From the NCBI GenBank assembly GCA_902623255.1, contig CACNSY010000008.1:28637-92636 (forward strand): a stretch of 64,000 nt of DNA. The letters are read 5' to 3'. How positions within the stretch are numbered: the stretch's first letter is position 1; the number at the start of each line of letters is the position of its first letter. The position numbers were made by a program, and so were the translations under genes. Below are positions 29,355 to 42,200 of the stretch, in pieces. The notes under the pieces were generated by a model. That model did no database searches, was not told the origin of the DNA, and was given only the letters and a program-made list of their open reading frames with translations. This stretch comes from an uncultured Alphaproteobacteria bacterium (GTDB lineage Bacteria > Pseudomonadota > Alphaproteobacteria > HIMB59 > GCA-002718135).

Positions 29355-29752
29355 TAAAATACCTCACACAATACTTCACCACCAACATTATTTTTCTTAG
29401 CTTCATGATCTGACATAACTCCTTTTGGGGTTGACAATATTGATATTCCTAAACCACCATATGGCTTACTGAGTTCTTTAATTTTAGAATATTTTCTAAT
29501 TCCAGGTTTTGAAATTCTTTTAATTTTTTTTATTACAGGACTTCCATTATAATATTTTAATTCAATTTTTATAGAATCAACTCCTTTTCTTTCTTCTATA
29601 TTTTTAAAATCTCTAATATAACCCTCGTGTTTAAGAACACTTAAAACATTCATATTTAATTTTGATTTAAGACAAGATGTTGATACTTTATTTGCTTGAT
29701 GAGCATTTTTTATTCTTGCTAACATATCTGAAAGTGAATCATTAAAAGCCAT
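29354..29752 (-). CDS. rpsH: 30S ribosomal protein S8
   Basis: MAFNDSLSDMLARIKNAHQ, GLGISILSTPKGVMSDHEAKKNNVGGEVLCEVF. Confidence 0.96.
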   Translation of the reverse strand: MAFNDSLSDMLARIKNAHQANKVSTSCLKSKLNMNVLSVLKHEGYIRDFKNIEERKGVDSIKIELKYYNGSPVIKKIKRISKPGIRKYSKIKELSKPYGGLGISILSTPKGVMSDHEAKKNNVGGEVLCEVF

Positions 29753-29760
29753 AATACCCC

Positions 29761-30066
29761 CTACCAACTTGACTTAACAACTCCTGGTAAATCACCAGAC
29801 ATTGAAAGTTCACGAAGTTTAATTCTAGATAAACCAAATTTTCTATAATTTCCTCTTGGTCTTCCAGTAATTTCACATCTATTTCTATGCCTTATTGCTG
29901 ATCCATTTCTTGGAAGATCATTTAATTTATTTTGATAAGAAATTCTTTCCTCTAAAGTAATATTCTTATTTTTTATTTTAGACTTTAAACTCTCTCTTTT
30001 GGATTTATACTTTTGTACTAATTTTTGCCTAAATAAATTTTTTTTAATTGAACTAAGTTTTGCCAT
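29761..30066 (-). CDS. rpsN: 30S ribosomal protein S14
   Basis: [41 protein letters not shown] (zinc-free type). Confidence 0.96.
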   Translation of the reverse strand: MAKLSSIKKNLFRQKLVQKYKSKRESLKSKIKNKNITLEERISYQNKLNDLPRNGSAIRHRNRCEITGRPRGNYRKFGLSRIKLRELSMSGDLPGVVKSSW

Positions 30067-30074
30067 TTTTCTCC

Positions 30075-30626
30075 TTAATTAATCTTATTTTGTTTGAAAG
30101 GCATATTAAAACTTTTTAATAGCTCTATAGCCTCATTATTATTTTTTGCAGAAGTACATATTGTAATATCCATACCTCTTATTTTTTCTACTTTATCAAA
30201 ATTTATTTCTGGAAAAATAACATGTTCTTTAATACCCATTGAAAAATTTCCATTTCCATCAAAGCTTTTGGTATTTAATCCTCTAAAATCTCTAATCCTA
30301 GGTATAGCAATATTTACAAGCCTATCAAGAAACTCATACATTATTTTGTTCCTTAGTGTTACTTTTACACCTAGAGGCATACCTGATCTTATTTTAAAAC
30401 CTGAAATTGCCTTTTTTGCATTTGTTTTAATTGCTTTTTGACCTGAAATAAGTGACAGGTCAGCGATTGCTTTATCAATTAATTTAGAGTCATCTTTAGC
30501 TTCTCCAACTCCCATATTCAAAATAATTTTTTTTAACTTTGGAACTTCAAATGTATTTTTTAGACCAAGTTTAGATTTCAAATCGTGTTTAATTTGATTA
30601 TTGTATTCTTCTAATAATCTACTCAT
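30075..30626 (-). CDS. rplE: 50S ribosomal protein L5
   Basis: [37 protein letters not shown]. Confidence 0.96.
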   Translation of the reverse strand: MSRLLEEYNNQIKHDLKSKLGLKNTFEVPKLKKIILNMGVGEAKDDSKLIDKAIADLSLISGQKAIKTNAKKAISGFKIRSGMPLGVKVTLRNKIMYEFLDRLVNIAIPRIRDFRGLNTKSFDGNGNFSMGIKEHVIFPEINFDKVEKIRGMDITICTSAKNNNEAIELLKSFNMPFKQNKIN

Positions 30627-30941
30627 TTAAATTTCCTTACCAGAGGATTTATTAAATCTGATTTTTTTATTTTTATCAAATTTGTAACCAATTCTTATTC
30701 CTTTTTTTAATTCTGGATCATAAAAAGATAGATTTGAAATATGTATAGGCATTTCTTTATCTATTATCCCGCCTGGTTGATTGTTATCAGGCTTTTGATT
30801 TTTTTTAACACGATTTATTTCTGAAACAATTGCTTTCATTTGCTTAGGAATCATCTTAACAATTTTTCCAGTCTTACCTTTATCTTTTCCTGCAAGAACA
30901 ATCACTTCATCACCTTTTTTTAATTTGAATTTATTGTTCAT
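30627..30941 (-). CDS. rplX: 50S ribosomal protein L24
   Basis: KKGDEVIVLAGKDKGKTGKI (KOW). Confidence 0.96.
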   Translation of the reverse strand: MNNKFKLKKGDEVIVLAGKDKGKTGKIVKMIPKQMKAIVSEINRVKKNQKPDNNQPGGIIDKEMPIHISNLSFYDPELKKGIRIGYKFDKNKKIRFNKSSGKEI

Positions 30942-31309
30942 TAAATTACCTCTGGAGCTAAACTAATAATTTTCATAAATTTTTTACTTCTTAATTCTCT
31001 TGTTACTGGACCAAATATTCTTGTAGCAATTGGCTCCTCTTGCTTATCTAACAACACAGCAGCATTCTTATCAAATCTAATTGCACTACCATCAGATCTT
31101 TTAAAATCTTTAGATGTTCTAACAATAACTGCTTTATAAACATCACCTTTTTTTACCTTAGCTCTTGGTAAAGCATCCTTAATGGAAACCACGATAATAT
31201 CTCCAATAGAAGCAGATCTTCTTTTTGACCCTCCTAAGACCTTAATACATTGGATTTTTCTTGCTCCAGAATTATCTGCAACAAAAAGTTTTGATTGCAT
31301 TTGAATCAT
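30941..31309 (-). CDS. rplN: 50S ribosomal protein L14
   Basis: [27 protein letters not shown]. Confidence 0.97.
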   Translation of the reverse strand: MIQMQSKLFVADNSGARKIQCIKVLGGSKRRSASIGDIIVVSIKDALPRAKVKKGDVYKAVIVRTSKDFKRSDGSAIRFDKNAAVLLDKQEEPIATRIFGPVTRELRSKKFMKIISLAPEVI

Positions 31310-31551
31310 TTATTTTCTCCAGTATTCGAAATTACTTTCCATTTTTTTAATTTTGAAATGGGTTTAGATTCTACAATAAAGACTGTGTCACCAACATTAA
31401 ACTCATTATTTTCATCATGAGCATGATATTTTTTTGTTTGCCTAATTATTTTCTTATAAAGTTTATGTTTTATTCTTCTTGTAACATCTACTGTTATAGT
31501 TTTATTTGAATTAGAAGAAACTACTTTACCAGATAAAATTCTTTTAGGCAT
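31306..31551 (-). CDS. rpsQ: 30S ribosomal protein S17
   Basis: [36 protein letters not shown]. Confidence 0.95.
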   Translation of the reverse strand: MPKRILSGKVVSSNSNKTITVDVTRRIKHKLYKKIIRQTKKYHAHDENNEFNVGDTVFIVESKPISKLKKWKVISNTGENK

Positions 31552-31738
31552 TTTTCTCTCCATTTATGTTTGCTAATTTTGTTTTAAGCCTTGCTATCTG
31601 TTTTTTTGCATCTTTTATCTTAGATGTTTTTTCAAGTTGACCAGAAGACTTCTGAAAATTTAAATTTAAAATAGACTTCTTCAAATTTAAAATTTCGTCT
31701 TGAATTTTTTTATCATTTATATTTGTTTTTTTATTCAT
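31544..31738 (-). CDS. rpmC: 50S ribosomal protein L29
   Basis: Position in the S10 operon and [11 protein letters not shown] motif; N-terminus divergent. Confidence 0.85.
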   Translation of the reverse strand: MNKKTNINDKKIQDEILNLKKSILNLNFQKSSGQLEKTSKIKDAKKQIARLKTKLANINGEKNA

Positions 31739-32154
31739 TAAATATTTCTCTCAACAAACTTACATTTAATCGGAAGCTTAGCGGCAGCAAGTGTCATTGC
31801 TTTTTTAGCATCATTTATGCTTACGCCATCAACTTCAAACATTATTCTACCAGGCTTAACTCTACAGGCCCAATATTCAATTGACCCCTTGCCTTTGCCC
31901 ATTCTAACTTCCGCAGGCTTTTTAGATACTGGAACATCTGGAAAGATTCTAATCCACATTCTTCCAGCTCTTTTTAAATATCTGGTTATTGCTTTTCTCG
32001 CAGCTTCAATTTGTCTAGAGGTGACTCTTTCTGGTTCAATGGCTTTTAAACCATAGCTACCATAATTTAGAGCATAATTACCCTTAGATAAACCGTGTAT
32101 TCTGCCTTTAAATTGTTTTCTATATTTAGTTTTTTTAGGAGATAACATGTTCAT
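31738..32154 (-). CDS. rplP: 50S ribosomal protein L16
   Basis: [63 protein letters not shown]. Confidence 0.97.
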   Translation of the reverse strand: MNMLSPKKTKYRKQFKGRIHGLSKGNYALNYGSYGLKAIEPERVTSRQIEAARKAITRYLKRAGRMWIRIFPDVPVSKKPAEVRMGKGKGSIEYWACRVKPGRIMFEVDGVSINDAKKAMTLAAAKLPIKCKFVERNI

Positions 32155-32831
32155 TATCTTACACTCCCTTGATCAATCTGTTTTTTTTCACTTGCATAAG
32201 GATCCTTAGATAAAATTTCTCCTTTATTAATCCAAACTTTTATTCCACAAATTCCATAAGTTGTTTCAGCTTCAGCAGTAGAATAATCAATATCTCCCCT
32301 TAATGTGTGTAGAGGCACACTACCTTCGTGATATTTTTCTGTTCTAGCTATTTCAGCTCCGCCCAATCTTCCACTACAAACAACTTTTACGCCCTTTGCT
32401 CCTAATCTCATTGCTGATTGTACAGCTTTTTTCATTGCTCTCCTAAATGATATTCTTTTTTCAAGTTGAGAGGCAATGTTCTCAGCAACTAACTTAGCTT
32501 CAACTTCAGGTTTTCTTACTTCCTTAATATCTAAAAATACCTCAAGTTTTGACATTTTTGAAAGATCATTTTTTAAAGTTTCAATATCAGCACCTTTTTT
32601 ACCAATAATTATACCTGGTCTAGAACTATAAATAGAAAGTCTTAATTTTTTTGCAGCTCTTTCTATATTAATTTTAGAGATACTTGCATTTTTTAACTTT
32701 TTCTCAACATAGTTTTTGATTTTCAAATCTTGGTGTAACAGTTTTGTATATTCATTTTTAGAAAACCATCTTGATGACCAAGTTTTATTGATTCCAAGTC
32801 TAATACCGTAAGGGTTAACTTTTTGTCCCAT
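32154..32831 (-). CDS. rpsC: 30S ribosomal protein S3
   Basis: [41 protein letters not shown]. Confidence 0.97.
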   Translation of the reverse strand: MGQKVNPYGIRLGINKTWSSRWFSKNEYTKLLHQDLKIKNYVEKKLKNASISKINIERAAKKLRLSIYSSRPGIIIGKKGADIETLKNDLSKMSKLEVFLDIKEVRKPEVEAKLVAENIASQLEKRISFRRAMKKAVQSAMRLGAKGVKVVCSGRLGGAEIARTEKYHEGSVPLHTLRGDIDYSTAEAETTYGICGIKVWINKGEILSKDPYASEKKQIDQGSVR

Positions 32832-33199
32832 TATTTTTTTTCCTTTTTTATTTCTGATCTTTCTTCTACAACAATTGTTACTTTACTAAATGGTTTAATA
32901 ATTGAAGCCGCTCGACCTTTAGCTCGAGGTCTCCATCTTTTCATTCTTAAACTTTTACCTACAAAAGCTTCTTTTACAAAAAGTTTATCAATATCTAATT
33001 GCTTATTGTTTTCTGCGTTTGCAACAGCCGCATTTAACACTTTCAAAACACTTCTTGATACTCTTTTAGACGAAAATTGTAGTTGATTAATTGCTGCGTT
33101 AACTCTCATATTTACTATACTATTTATAAGTAATGATAACTTTGATGGGCTAATTCTAACCATATTATCTTTTGCAATTGCCGTAAGGTTCTGATTCAT
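32831..33199 (-). CDS. rplV: 50S ribosomal protein L22
   Basis: [15 protein letters not shown]..., [29 protein letters not shown]. Confidence 0.96.
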   Translation of the reverse strand: MNQNLTAIAKDNMVRISPSKLSLLINSIVNMRVNAAINQLQFSSKRVSRSVLKVLNAAVANAENNKQLDIDKLFVKEAFVGKSLRMKRWRPRAKGRAASIIKPFSKVTIVVEERSEIKKEKK

Positions 33200-33477
33200 T
33201 TTTGTTCTGCTTTTTTATCGGCAGCTGTATGCCCCTTGAATGTTCTTGTTGGTGAAAATTCTCCTAATTTATGACCAACCATTTGCTCATTAATTGTTAC
33301 GGGAACAAATTTTTGACCATTATATACACCAAATGTAAGACCAACAAATTGCGGAAGAATAGTTGACCTTCTAGACCAAGTTTTTAAAACTTCTTTTCTG
33401 CCACTTTGAGATAATTTTTCAGCCTTTTTAATTAAAGTAATATCTACAAATGGCCCTTTCCAAGTTGATCTAGTCAT
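33196..33477 (-). CDS. rpsS: 30S ribosomal protein S19
   Basis: [35 protein letters not shown]. Confidence 0.97.
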   Translation of the reverse strand: MTRSTWKGPFVDITLIKKAEKLSQSGRKEVLKTWSRRSTILPQFVGLTFGVYNGQKFVPVTINEQMVGHKLGEFSPTRTFKGHTAADKKAEQK

Positions 33478-34298
33478 TATTTTTTCTTCCTTCTAATTAT
33501 AAACTTATCTGTTTTTTTATTGTTCCTTGTTTTTTTTCCTTTTGTAGAAACTCCCCATGGAGTTACTGGGTCTCTACCACCGGAAGTACGACCTTCTCCA
33601 CCACCGTGGGGATGATCAACTGGATTCATAACAACACCTCTTACTTTTGGTCTAAATCCTAGATATCTTTTTCTTCCAGCTTTACCTAATTTAATATTTT
33701 TTTGATCAGGGTTTGATACCTCCCCGATAGTGGCTCTACAATTCTTGTCTATATGTCTTATTTCACCAGAAATTAATTTAATCTGAACATATGGCTGTTC
33801 CTTGGAAACAATTTGTGCAGAAGACCCGGCAGATCGAATTAATTGTGCTCCAGCACCAGGTTTAAGTTCTATATTATGTATATTAGTTCCAACTGGTATA
33901 TTATTTACAGGTAGACAGTTACCATTTTTAATAGGGACATTTTCACCAGAGATAATTTTTTCTCCTATTTTTATATTTTTTGGAGAAATAATATAATTAT
34001 GCTCACCGTCATCATATCTAATTAAAGATATAAAAGCTGATCTATTTGGATCATATTCATTTCTTATAACTTCAGCTAAAATATCAGTCTTAGATCTTTT
34101 AAAATCAATTAACCTATATTTTCTCTTTACGCCTCCACCCATTCTTCTAGAAGTAATTCTGCCTTGATTATTTCTCCCTCCAGTGGAGTGTATTTTTCTC
34201 AATAAGGATTTATGAGGTTTTTCTTTAGACAGTTCTTTTTTTGAAACTAATACTGTACCTCTTAATCCTGGAGTAATTGGTTTAAATTTTAAAAGCAT
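33477..34298 (-). CDS. rplB: 50S ribosomal protein L2
   Basis: [58 protein letters not shown]. Confidence 0.98.
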   Translation of the reverse strand: MLLKFKPITPGLRGTVLVSKKELSKEKPHKSLLRKIHSTGGRNNQGRITSRRMGGGVKRKYRLIDFKRSKTDILAEVIRNEYDPNRSAFISLIRYDDGEHNYIISPKNIKIGEKIISGENVPIKNGNCLPVNNIPVGTNIHNIELKPGAGAQLIRSAGSSAQIVSKEQPYVQIKLISGEIRHIDKNCRATIGEVSNPDQKNIKLGKAGRKRYLGFRPKVRGVVMNPVDHPHGGGEGRTSGGRDPVTPWGVSTKGKKTRNNKKTDKFIIRRKKK

Positions 34299-34615
34299 TA
34301 TTTAATCTCCAATGAAGAATCAATTGTGTTACCTTCATCTAATGTTACTATAGCTCTTTTAGTATCTTTTCTAAAACCATATTGACCCTTAAATGTTTTG
34401 CCCTTACCTCTTAATATTGAGGTGTTTACCTTGTTAACCTTTACTTTGAATATTACTTCAATAGCGCTTTTAATATCAGCACTATTTGAATGTTTAGATA
34501 CTACAAAAGAGTATTGATTAAATTGTTGCAAGTTTGTAGATTTTTCGGTTGTAATTGGCTTTTTAATTATATCATAAGCTCGTTCAATAGATATTTTTTG
34601 TTTGTTATTTTTCAT
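34298..34615 (-). CDS. rplW: 50S ribosomal protein L23
   Basis: [47 protein letters not shown]. Confidence 0.95.
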   Translation of the reverse strand: MKNNKQKISIERAYDIIKKPITTEKSTNLQQFNQYSFVVSKHSNSADIKSAIEVIFKVKVNKVNTSILRGKGKTFKGQYGFRKDTKRAIVTLDEGNTIDSSLEIK

Positions 34616-35235
34616 GAAAGCCTCTTAGTTATTTCATCAATAGATTTCTTTTCAAAAAATATTTTATCAAATGTAATTAAATCTTTAACATTAATACCCT
34701 TTTGATTCAAAATTGATACTTTAGGTATATTTGATGAGGCTAATTTAAAATTTTTATCAATTCCATTTTCTGAATAAATAAATAAAGCTGATTTATAATC
34801 AAATTGTTTAAGATTAGAACTTAATTCTTTTGTTTTAAAATTTTTAATTTCAAAAGTGTCAATAATCACAACTTTATCATCAGTAACTTTTGTTGATAAA
34901 GCAGATTTCAAAGCTAATTTTTTTTCTTTTTTATTTAAATTAAAAGAATGATCTCTATTTACTGGACCCATTGATACAGCTCCCCCTCTAAAATTAGGTG
35001 GTTTGTTACTACCTTGTCTTGCATTACCTGTACCTTTTTGAGAGAAGGGTTTTTTACTTCTGCCACTTACTTCTGATCGAGTTTTTGTCTTATGTGAACC
35101 TTGTCTTGATTTTGCATTTTGGTATCTAATATATTGATGAATTAAATCTGGAAGTGTTTTTATACCAAAAATATTTGAATCAAGATCTATATTTCCTACT
35201 GTTTTATTTTCAAGATTTAAAATTGATTTTTTCAT
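34612..35235 (-). CDS. rplD: 50S ribosomal protein L4
   Basis: RQGSHKTKTRSEVSGRSKKPFSQKGTGNARQGSNKPPNFRGGAVSMGP. Confidence 0.97.
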   Translation of the reverse strand: MKKSILNLENKTVGNIDLDSNIFGIKTLPDLIHQYIRYQNAKSRQGSHKTKTRSEVSGRSKKPFSQKGTGNARQGSNKPPNFRGGAVSMGPVNRDHSFNLNKKEKKLALKSALSTKVTDDKVVIIDTFEIKNFKTKELSSNLKQFDYKSALFIYSENGIDKNFKLASSNIPKVSILNQKGINVKDLITFDKIFFEKKSIDEITKRLS

Positions 35236-35880
35236 TTATGTTCTCTTAACAGAATCTTTTAGATAAATGATTGAATTTTTTTTACCCGGTACTGAGCCCT
35301 TCACTAATATAAGATTTTTATCATTATCTATTTGAATTATTCTTAAGTTTTGCTTAGTGACCATTTTGTTACCCATTCTGCCCGCCATCTTTTTTCCTTT
35401 GAAGACTCTTCCGGGATCCTGGTTTTGACCAGTAGATCCATGTGAACGGTGAGATATAGAAACACCATGAGATGCTCTAAGCCCTCCAAAATTATGCCTT
35501 TTCATAACACCAGCAAAACCCTTTCCAATTGAAAAACTACTAGCATCAATAAATTGATCTACCTTAAAATGATCTACATTAAGTATTGTTCCAACTTCTA
35601 GGATATTCTTATTGTCGACTTTGAATTCTTTAACAATTTTTTTTGGATTGATATTAATTGAAGAAAACATTTTTCTTTGTGGTTTTTTTATATTTGAAAT
35701 ATCTTTTTCAGTATCTATTGAAGTAAGTTGCACGGCATTATATCCATCTTTATCAATAGTTTTAACTTTAGCTACAATACATTCATCAACCTTCAAGACA
35801 GTAACATGTGAGTTGCTACCATCTTCATGGTAAAATGAACTGTTTCCAATTTTTGTTGCTATTAAACCAGGTCTAGGCAT
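35236..35880 (-). CDS. rplC: 50S ribosomal protein L3
   Basis: MPRPGLIATKIGNSSFY..., GHRSHGSTGQ-type motif SHRSHGSTGQNQDPGRVFKGKKMAGRMGN; start trimmed from 35898. Confidence 0.97.
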   Translation of the reverse strand: MPRPGLIATKIGNSSFYHEDGSNSHVTVLKVDECIVAKVKTIDKDGYNAVQLTSIDTEKDISNIKKPQRKMFSSININPKKIVKEFKVDNKNILEVGTILNVDHFKVDQFIDASSFSIGKGFAGVMKRHNFGGLRASHGVSISHRSHGSTGQNQDPGRVFKGKKMAGRMGNKMVTKQNLRIIQIDNDKNLILVKGSVPGKKNSIIYLKDSVKRT

Positions 35881-35881
35881 A

Positions 35882-36190
35882 TCAAATCTTAATATCAACC
35901 TCTACCCCGGCAGATAAATCTAGCTTCATTAAGGCATCTACCGTTTGAGGTGTTGGGTCTATAATATCTAATAGACGGTTATGTGTTCTTATTTCAAGCT
36001 GATCCCTACTTTTTTTGTCTATATGAGGAGATTTATTAACTGTAAATCTTTCAAATCTAGTAGGCAGTGGAATAGGGCCTTTAACTTTGGCTCCCGTTCT
36101 TTTTGCAGTATTAATAATATCTTGAGTGCTACTATCAAGAAGAGAGTTATCAAAACCTCTTAGTCTTATTCTAATATTTTGGTTTTCCAT
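35882..36190 (-). CDS. rpsJ: 30S ribosomal protein S10
   Basis: [40 protein letters not shown]. Confidence 0.97.
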   Translation of the reverse strand: MENQNIRIRLRGFDNSLLDSSTQDIINTAKRTGAKVKGPIPLPTRFERFTVNKSPHIDKKSRDQLEIRTHNRLLDIIDPTPQTVDALMKLDLSAGVEVDIKI

Positions 36191-38268
36191 TATGCTAATT
36201 TTGCCTTTACTTCTTCTGCTACATTTGAAGGAACTTCCTCATAATGATCAAATTGCATTGTATAATTTGCTCTACCCTGAGACAGGGATCGAAGATTATT
36301 TACATAACCAAACATATTTGCAAGCGGAACCATTGCGTCTACGACATTCGCATTACCTCTTGTTGACATCTCTTGTACCTGACCTCTTCTACTATTAAGG
36401 TCACCAATAACATCACCCATATACTCTTCTGGTGTAACAACTTCTACTTTCATCATAGGCTCTAATAGTACAGGACGAGCTTTAGAAATACCTTCTCTAA
36501 AAGCAGCTCTTGCTGCAATTTCAAATGCAAGAACACTTGAATCAACGTCATGATATGCGCCATCGTATAAAGTTGCTTTAAAATCTATACATGGAAAACC
36601 TGCAATAACTCCTGTTTGTTGTTGTGCAATTAGACCTTTTTCAACTCCAGGAATATGTTCTGTAGGAATATTTCCACCTTTAATTTGGTTAATGAATTCG
36701 TAGCCACTACCTGGTTGTCCAGGTTCAAATTTAATTTTAACTCTAGCAAACTGACCTGCCCCACCTGATTGTTTTTTGTGAGTATAATCAACATCAAAAG
36801 AACTTGAAATGGTTTCTCTATATGCAACTTGTGGAGCTCCAACGTTTGCCTCTACCTTAAATTCTCTTTTCATTCTATCAACAAGAATCTCAAGGTGAAG
36901 CTCTCCCATTCCTTTAATAATAGTTTGCCCACTTTCGTGATCAGTTGTTACTCTAAAACTTGGGTCTTCCTGTGCTAATCTTCCTAAGGCTTGACCCATT
37001 TTTTCATGATCAACTTTTGTTTTAGGCTCAACAGCAACTTCAATAACGGGATCAGGAAAATCCATTCTTTCTAAAACTATTGGTTTATCAGAAGCACATA
37101 AAGTTTCACCAGTTGTTACGTCTTTTAAACCTACTAAAGCTACAATATCTCCTGCATTTGCAGTTTTTATTTCTTCTCTGTTATTTGCATGCATTAGAAG
37201 CATTCTACCTATATTTTCTTTTTTACTAGAATTTGAGTTCAAAACTGTATCTTTGGTATTAATTGAGCCTGAGTAAATTCTAGCAAATGTTAAACTACCA
37301 ACAAATGGGTCTGTCATAATTTTAAAAGCTAAAGCACTAAAAGGTTCAGTGTCATCGCATTTTCTAGTCAATTCTTTTGTATCATCGTTGATGTCCACTC
37401 CTTTTACATTCCCTACATCTGTTGGAGATGGCATGTAATCTATGACAGCATCCAAAAGGGGTTGCACACCTTTGTTTTTAAAAGCTGAACCTGTTAAAAC
37501 TGGTACAAACGATCCTCTTAACGTGCCTTTTCTAATACAAGATTTTAATTCATCAATGGTAGGTTCTTTACCTTCTAAGTATGTTTCCATTATTGAATCA
37601 TCTTCTTCGACAGCCTTTTCAATTAGCTTTAATCTATATTCAGAGGATTGATCTTTTAAATCTTCAGGAATTTCTACAATATCAAATTTAGCACCTAAGC
37701 TCTCATCTTGCCAAATAACTGCCTTATTAGAAACCAAGTCTACAACACCTTTAAGATCACTCTCAATACCGATTGGTAGCTGAGTAACTAGAGGGTATGA
37801 ACCTAAACGTTCTGTAATCATGTCAACACACATGAAGAAATTAGCTCCGGTTCTATCAAGTTTATTAACAAAACACATACGAGGTACTTTATATTTATCA
37901 GCCTGTCTCCATACTGTTTCAGATTGCGGCTCAACTCCGGCAACACCATCGAATACAGCAACCGCTCCGTCTAAAACTTTTAAGGATCGCTCAACTTCAA
38001 TAGTAAAATCAACGTGACCTGGTGTATCTATTATATTTATACGATGATCTTTCCAAAAACACGTAGTAGCGGCAGAAGTAATTGTTATACCTCTCTCTTG
38101 TTCTTGCTCCATCCAATCCATTGTTGCAGCACCATCATGAACCTCTCCAATTTTATGAGATTTACCTGTATAATATAAGATTCTTTCAGTTGTAGTTGTT
38201 TTACCGGCATCAATATGTGCCATTATGCCTATGTTTCTATATTTAGATAATGGATGTGATCTTGACAT
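36190..38268 (-). CDS. fusA: Elongation factor G
   Basis: [58 protein letters not shown]. Confidence 0.98.
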   Translation of the reverse strand: MSRSHPLSKYRNIGIMAHIDAGKTTTTERILYYTGKSHKIGEVHDGAATMDWMEQEQERGITITSAATTCFWKDHRINIIDTPGHVDFTIEVERSLKVLDGAVAVFDGVAGVEPQSETVWRQADKYKVPRMCFVNKLDRTGANFFMCVDMITERLGSYPLVTQLPIGIESDLKGVVDLVSNKAVIWQDESLGAKFDIVEIPEDLKDQSSEYRLKLIEKAVEEDDSIMETYLEGKEPTIDELKSCIRKGTLRGSFVPVLTGSAFKNKGVQPLLDAVIDYMPSPTDVGNVKGVDINDDTKELTRKCDDTEPFSALAFKIMTDPFVGSLTFARIYSGSINTKDTVLNSNSSKKENIGRMLLMHANNREEIKTANAGDIVALVGLKDVTTGETLCASDKPIVLERMDFPDPVIEVAVEPKTKVDHEKMGQALGRLAQEDPSFRVTTDHESGQTIIKGMGELHLEILVDRMKREFKVEANVGAPQVAYRETISSSFDVDYTHKKQSGGAGQFARVKIKFEPGQPGSGYEFINQIKGGNIPTEHIPGVEKGLIAQQQTGVIAGFPCIDFKATLYDGAYHDVDSSVLAFEIAARAAFREGISKARPVLLEPMMKVEVVTPEEYMGDVIGDLNSRRGQVQEMSTRGNANVVDAMVPLANMFGYVNNLRSLSQGRANYTMQFDHYEEVPSNVAEEVKAKLA

Positions 38269-38274
38269 ATACTA

Positions 38275-38745
38275 TTACCATCTAAAGTGTGAAAAAGCTC
38301 TATTTGCATCAGCCATTTTATGAGTCTCTTCTCTTTTTTTTACAGCGTTACCTTTATTGTTAAATGCATCGATAATTTCATTAGCTACTCTTTCAATCAT
38401 TGTTTTTTCGTTTCTTTTCACAGCTGAGTCTACAATCCATTTCATGGCAAGTGTCTGGGCTCTTTTTGGTCTAACTTCCATAGGGACCTGATAAGTTGCT
38501 CCGCCTACTCTTCTTGATCTAACTTCCAATGAAGGTTTTACATTATTTAGCGCTTCATGAAAAAAATCAATTGGTGGTTTATCAGTTTTTTTAGATACAA
38601 AATCAAATGCACCATATACTATCTTTTCAGAAGTAGATTTCTTTCCATCCATCATAATTCTATTCATAAACTTAGCTAAAACGAGATCCTTATATTTATG
38701 ATCAGGTAATATAGTTCTTTTCTCTGCTGCTCTTCTTCTAGACAT
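38275..38745 (-). CDS. rpsG: 30S ribosomal protein S7
   Basis: [37 protein letters not shown]. Confidence 0.98.
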   Translation of the reverse strand: MSRRRAAEKRTILPDHKYKDLVLAKFMNRIMMDGKKSTSEKIVYGAFDFVSKKTDKPPIDFFHEALNNVKPSLEVRSRRVGGATYQVPMEVRPKRAQTLAMKWIVDSAVKRNEKTMIERVANEIIDAFNNKGNAVKKREETHKMADANRAFSHFRW

Positions 38746-38747
38746 AT

Positions 38748-39119
38748 TTATTTTGGACGTTTAGCTCCATAAAGGGATCTTCTTTGTTTTCTTGATGACA
38801 CTCCCTGAGTATCGAGAGTACCCCTTAGAATATGGTACCTTACGCCCGGTAAATCTTTAACTCTTCCACCTCTAATCAAGACGACAGAGTGTTCTTGTAA
38901 ATTATGTCCTTCACCTGGAATATATGCTGAAACTTCTTGTCCATTTGTAAGTTTAACTCTAGCTACTTTTCTTAAAGCTGAGTTTGGTTTTTTGGGAGTG
39001 GTTGTATAAACCCTTGTACAAACTCCACGTTTTTGTGGACTTTTGTCTAATGCTGGAACCTTGTTTCTTTTTCGGACGGCAGATCTACCTTTCCTTACAA
39101 GTTGATTAATAGTTGGCAT
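38748..39119 (-). CDS. rpsL: 30S ribosomal protein S12
   Basis: [12 protein letters not shown]...[58 protein letters not shown]. Confidence 0.98.
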   Translation of the reverse strand: MPTINQLVRKGRSAVRKRNKVPALDKSPQKRGVCTRVYTTTPKKPNSALRKVARVKLTNGQEVSAYIPGEGHNLQEHSVVLIRGGRVKDLPGVRYHILRGTLDTQGVSSRKQRRSLYGAKRPK

Positions 39120-39177
39120 ATTATCCTTTAGTTAAGTGTTTGGATTTTACTCCACGACCTTTAACAAATCGTAGGGG

Positions 39178-39206
39178 TCTTTATTAAGTGATTACAATAA
39201 AGTCAA
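39178..39206 (-). promoter_or_regulatory. Candidate sigma-70 promoter for the rpsL-rpsG-fusA-S10/spc/alpha super-operon
   Basis: Minus strand: TTGACT - 17 nt - TAAAGA, about 60 nt upstream of the rpsL ATG in the rpoC-rpsL gap. The -10 match is weak. Confidence 0.4.
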
Positions 39207-39227
39207 GCAGATATAATAAAAAAATGT

Positions 39228-42200
39228 CTAGTTTTCTATATTTTCAGCGTCTTTTTTGCCTATTATTTCTTTATCTCTCTCAGATGCTATATTTTCGTAA
39301 TCAGATGTCATTTTTCCAGTCCCAGCAGGTATGAGCCTACCTACAATTACATTTTCTTTGAGTCCATTTAATGTATCAACTTTACCCAAAGTAGCAGCAT
39401 CAGTTAACACCTTAGTTGTTTCTTGAAACGAGGCTGCAGATATAAATGAATTTGTTTGTAAACTTGCTTTTGTTATTCCAAGTAATACAGGCTCATATAT
39501 GATTTGTTTTTTGCCATCATTTTCCAAAATTTTGTTAATATTTATAAGATCTCTTTTTTGAATTTGTTCTCCTGCAATCAGATTTGAATCACCAGGATCC
39601 TTTATAAGAACTTTTTGTAACATTTGTCTTGCAATAGTCTCTATGTGTTTATCATTAATATACACCCCTTGTAATTTGTATACTGATTGCACCTCTCTTA
39701 CAAGGTATCTGGCCAATTGTTCAATTCCAAGAATTCTCAGTATATCATGAGGCACAGGAGTTCCTTCAACAAGAATGTCTCCCTTTTTAACAAAATCTCC
39801 CTCTTGTACATTAAGATATTTTGATCTTGGGATTAAAAGTTCAAAAGATTCATTTTCATCAATTGAGGTAATAATAACTCTTCTTTTATTCTTATAATCT
39901 TTACCAAATGAAATTTTACCATCTATTTCACACATAATTGCAGGATCTTTTGGTTTTCTTGCTTCGAATAACTCAGCAACTCTAGGTAACCCACCTGTTA
40001 TATCTTTCGTTTTAGATGATTCTTTAGGAATTCTAGCAATAACTTGACCAGCAAAAACTTCCTGACCATCCTCAACACTTAAAATTGAATCTATTGACAT
40101 AGGATAGTTTGAAAAATTTATATCATCAGAAGTTTCTTGAGATAATTTATCAACTATATTTATGGCAGGTTTAAAATTTTTACTTTTCTGATTTTGACTC
40201 CAATCAATAACAATTTTACTAGAAATACCAGTGGTATCGTCGATAGACTCTCTAAAAGATACACCCTGTTTTAGATCAAGATATTTTACATACCCATTCT
40301 TTTCTGCAATTATTGGAAGAGTATATGGATCCCATTCAGCAAGAACTTGATTATTTTTAACATTTTCTTTATCGTTTACAAGAAGCTTAGAACCAAATGG
40401 AATGTTTGAAGAATATTTCTCTTCATTTTGATCAACTATCTTAACTTTACCATTCCTAGTTAATACAATTTTATTTTTAAACTTGTCTTCAATAATTTTT
40501 ACATTTTCTAATTTAACAGTTCCTTGAACTGGAGATGTAGCATTAGACTGTTCAACTGATGAGCTGGCCGCACCTCCAATGTGAAATGTTCTCATAGTCA
40601 ATTGAGTTCCAGGTTCACCGATTGATTGAGCTGCAATTATACCCACAGCTTCTCCGACGTTAACAGGTGTTCCTCTTGCCAAATCTCTACCATAGCAAAC
40701 AGTACATATTCCATCTTCTGTTTCACAAGTTAGAACTGATCTTATTTTTAAAGATCTTAAGCCTAATTTAGATATAGGATCTAAATGTTTTTCTGAAATA
40801 ATCTCACCAGCGCTTACAATAGTTTGATTATTTTCATCTAAAATATTTTCAACAGGAGTTCTTCCAAGTATCCTCTCTATTAATGGAGATGTTATGTTCC
40901 CAGATTCTACAATTTCTTCAACAGTTACCCCATTGTTTGTTTTACAATCTATTTCACGAATAACAGCATCTTGTGCTACATCAACTAATCTCCTAGTTAA
41001 ATAACCACTACTCGCAGTTTTTAATGCTGTATCTGCAAGACCCTTTCTCGCACCATGTGTTGAAGTAAAGTATTCTAGAACTGAAAGACCTTCTTTAAAA
41101 TTTGATTTAATTGGATTTTCAATTATTTCACCAGATGGCTTAGCCATTAAACCTCTCATACCTGATAACTGTTTTAATTGTGCAGCTGAGCCTCTAGCTC
41201 CAGAATGTGCCATCATGTATACGGAGTTTATAGGTTGATCATCGGAAGGTGTAGATATTACATCTAGCATTTTATCTGCAACTTTATTTGTGCATTCAGA
41301 CCATGCATCTACTACTTTATTATATTTTTCACCCTGAGTAATTAATCCATCTTGATATTGATTTTCATATTCTTGTACTTTTAATTGAGTATCATTTAAA
41401 AGATCATTTTTATCTTTTGGAATAATAAGATCGTCTTTGCCAAAAGAAATTCCAGCTATTGCCGCATACTTAAAACCAATTTGCATTATGTGATCTGCAA
41501 ATAAAACGGTTTGTTTTTGTCCGCAAAATCTATAGACTGTATCAATAATGTTACTTACTTCTTTTTTAGTCAGAACTTTATTAATCATTTCATAGTTTAT
41601 GTTTTCATTATTAGGTAATATATTGCCTAAAATCATTCTACCTGGAGTGGTTTGAATATTTTTTAATTGACCTTCATATGTTTTTATTCTTGCATTTATT
41701 TTTGAATGTAGGCTCACATATCCATTTTCTAATGCTTTAAGTATTTCATTTAAATCTACAAAGCTTCTACCTTCGCCGGGTTGTTTATCTCTTATTATAG
41801 AAAGATAATAAATTCCAAGAACTATGTCCTGAGATGGGACTATTATTGGTTTACCACTTGATGGTGATAAAATATTGTTAGTACTCATCATTAGCACTCT
41901 TGCCTCAAGCTGAGCTTCCAAACTTAAAGGTACGTGCACGGCCATTTGATCACCATCAAAGTCGGCATTAAAAGCAGTACATACTAAAGGATGAAGTTGG
42001 ATAGATTTACCTTCTATTAAAATTGGTTCAAATGCCTGTATACCCAATCTATGTAAAGTAGGTGCTCTATTTAATAGTACCGGATGCTCCCTTATGACTT
42101 CATCAAGAATATCCCAAACTCTAGGATCTTCTTTTTCTACAAGTTTCTTTGCAGCTTTTATTGTATTTGCCCATCCATAAATATCAAGTTTATGAAATAT

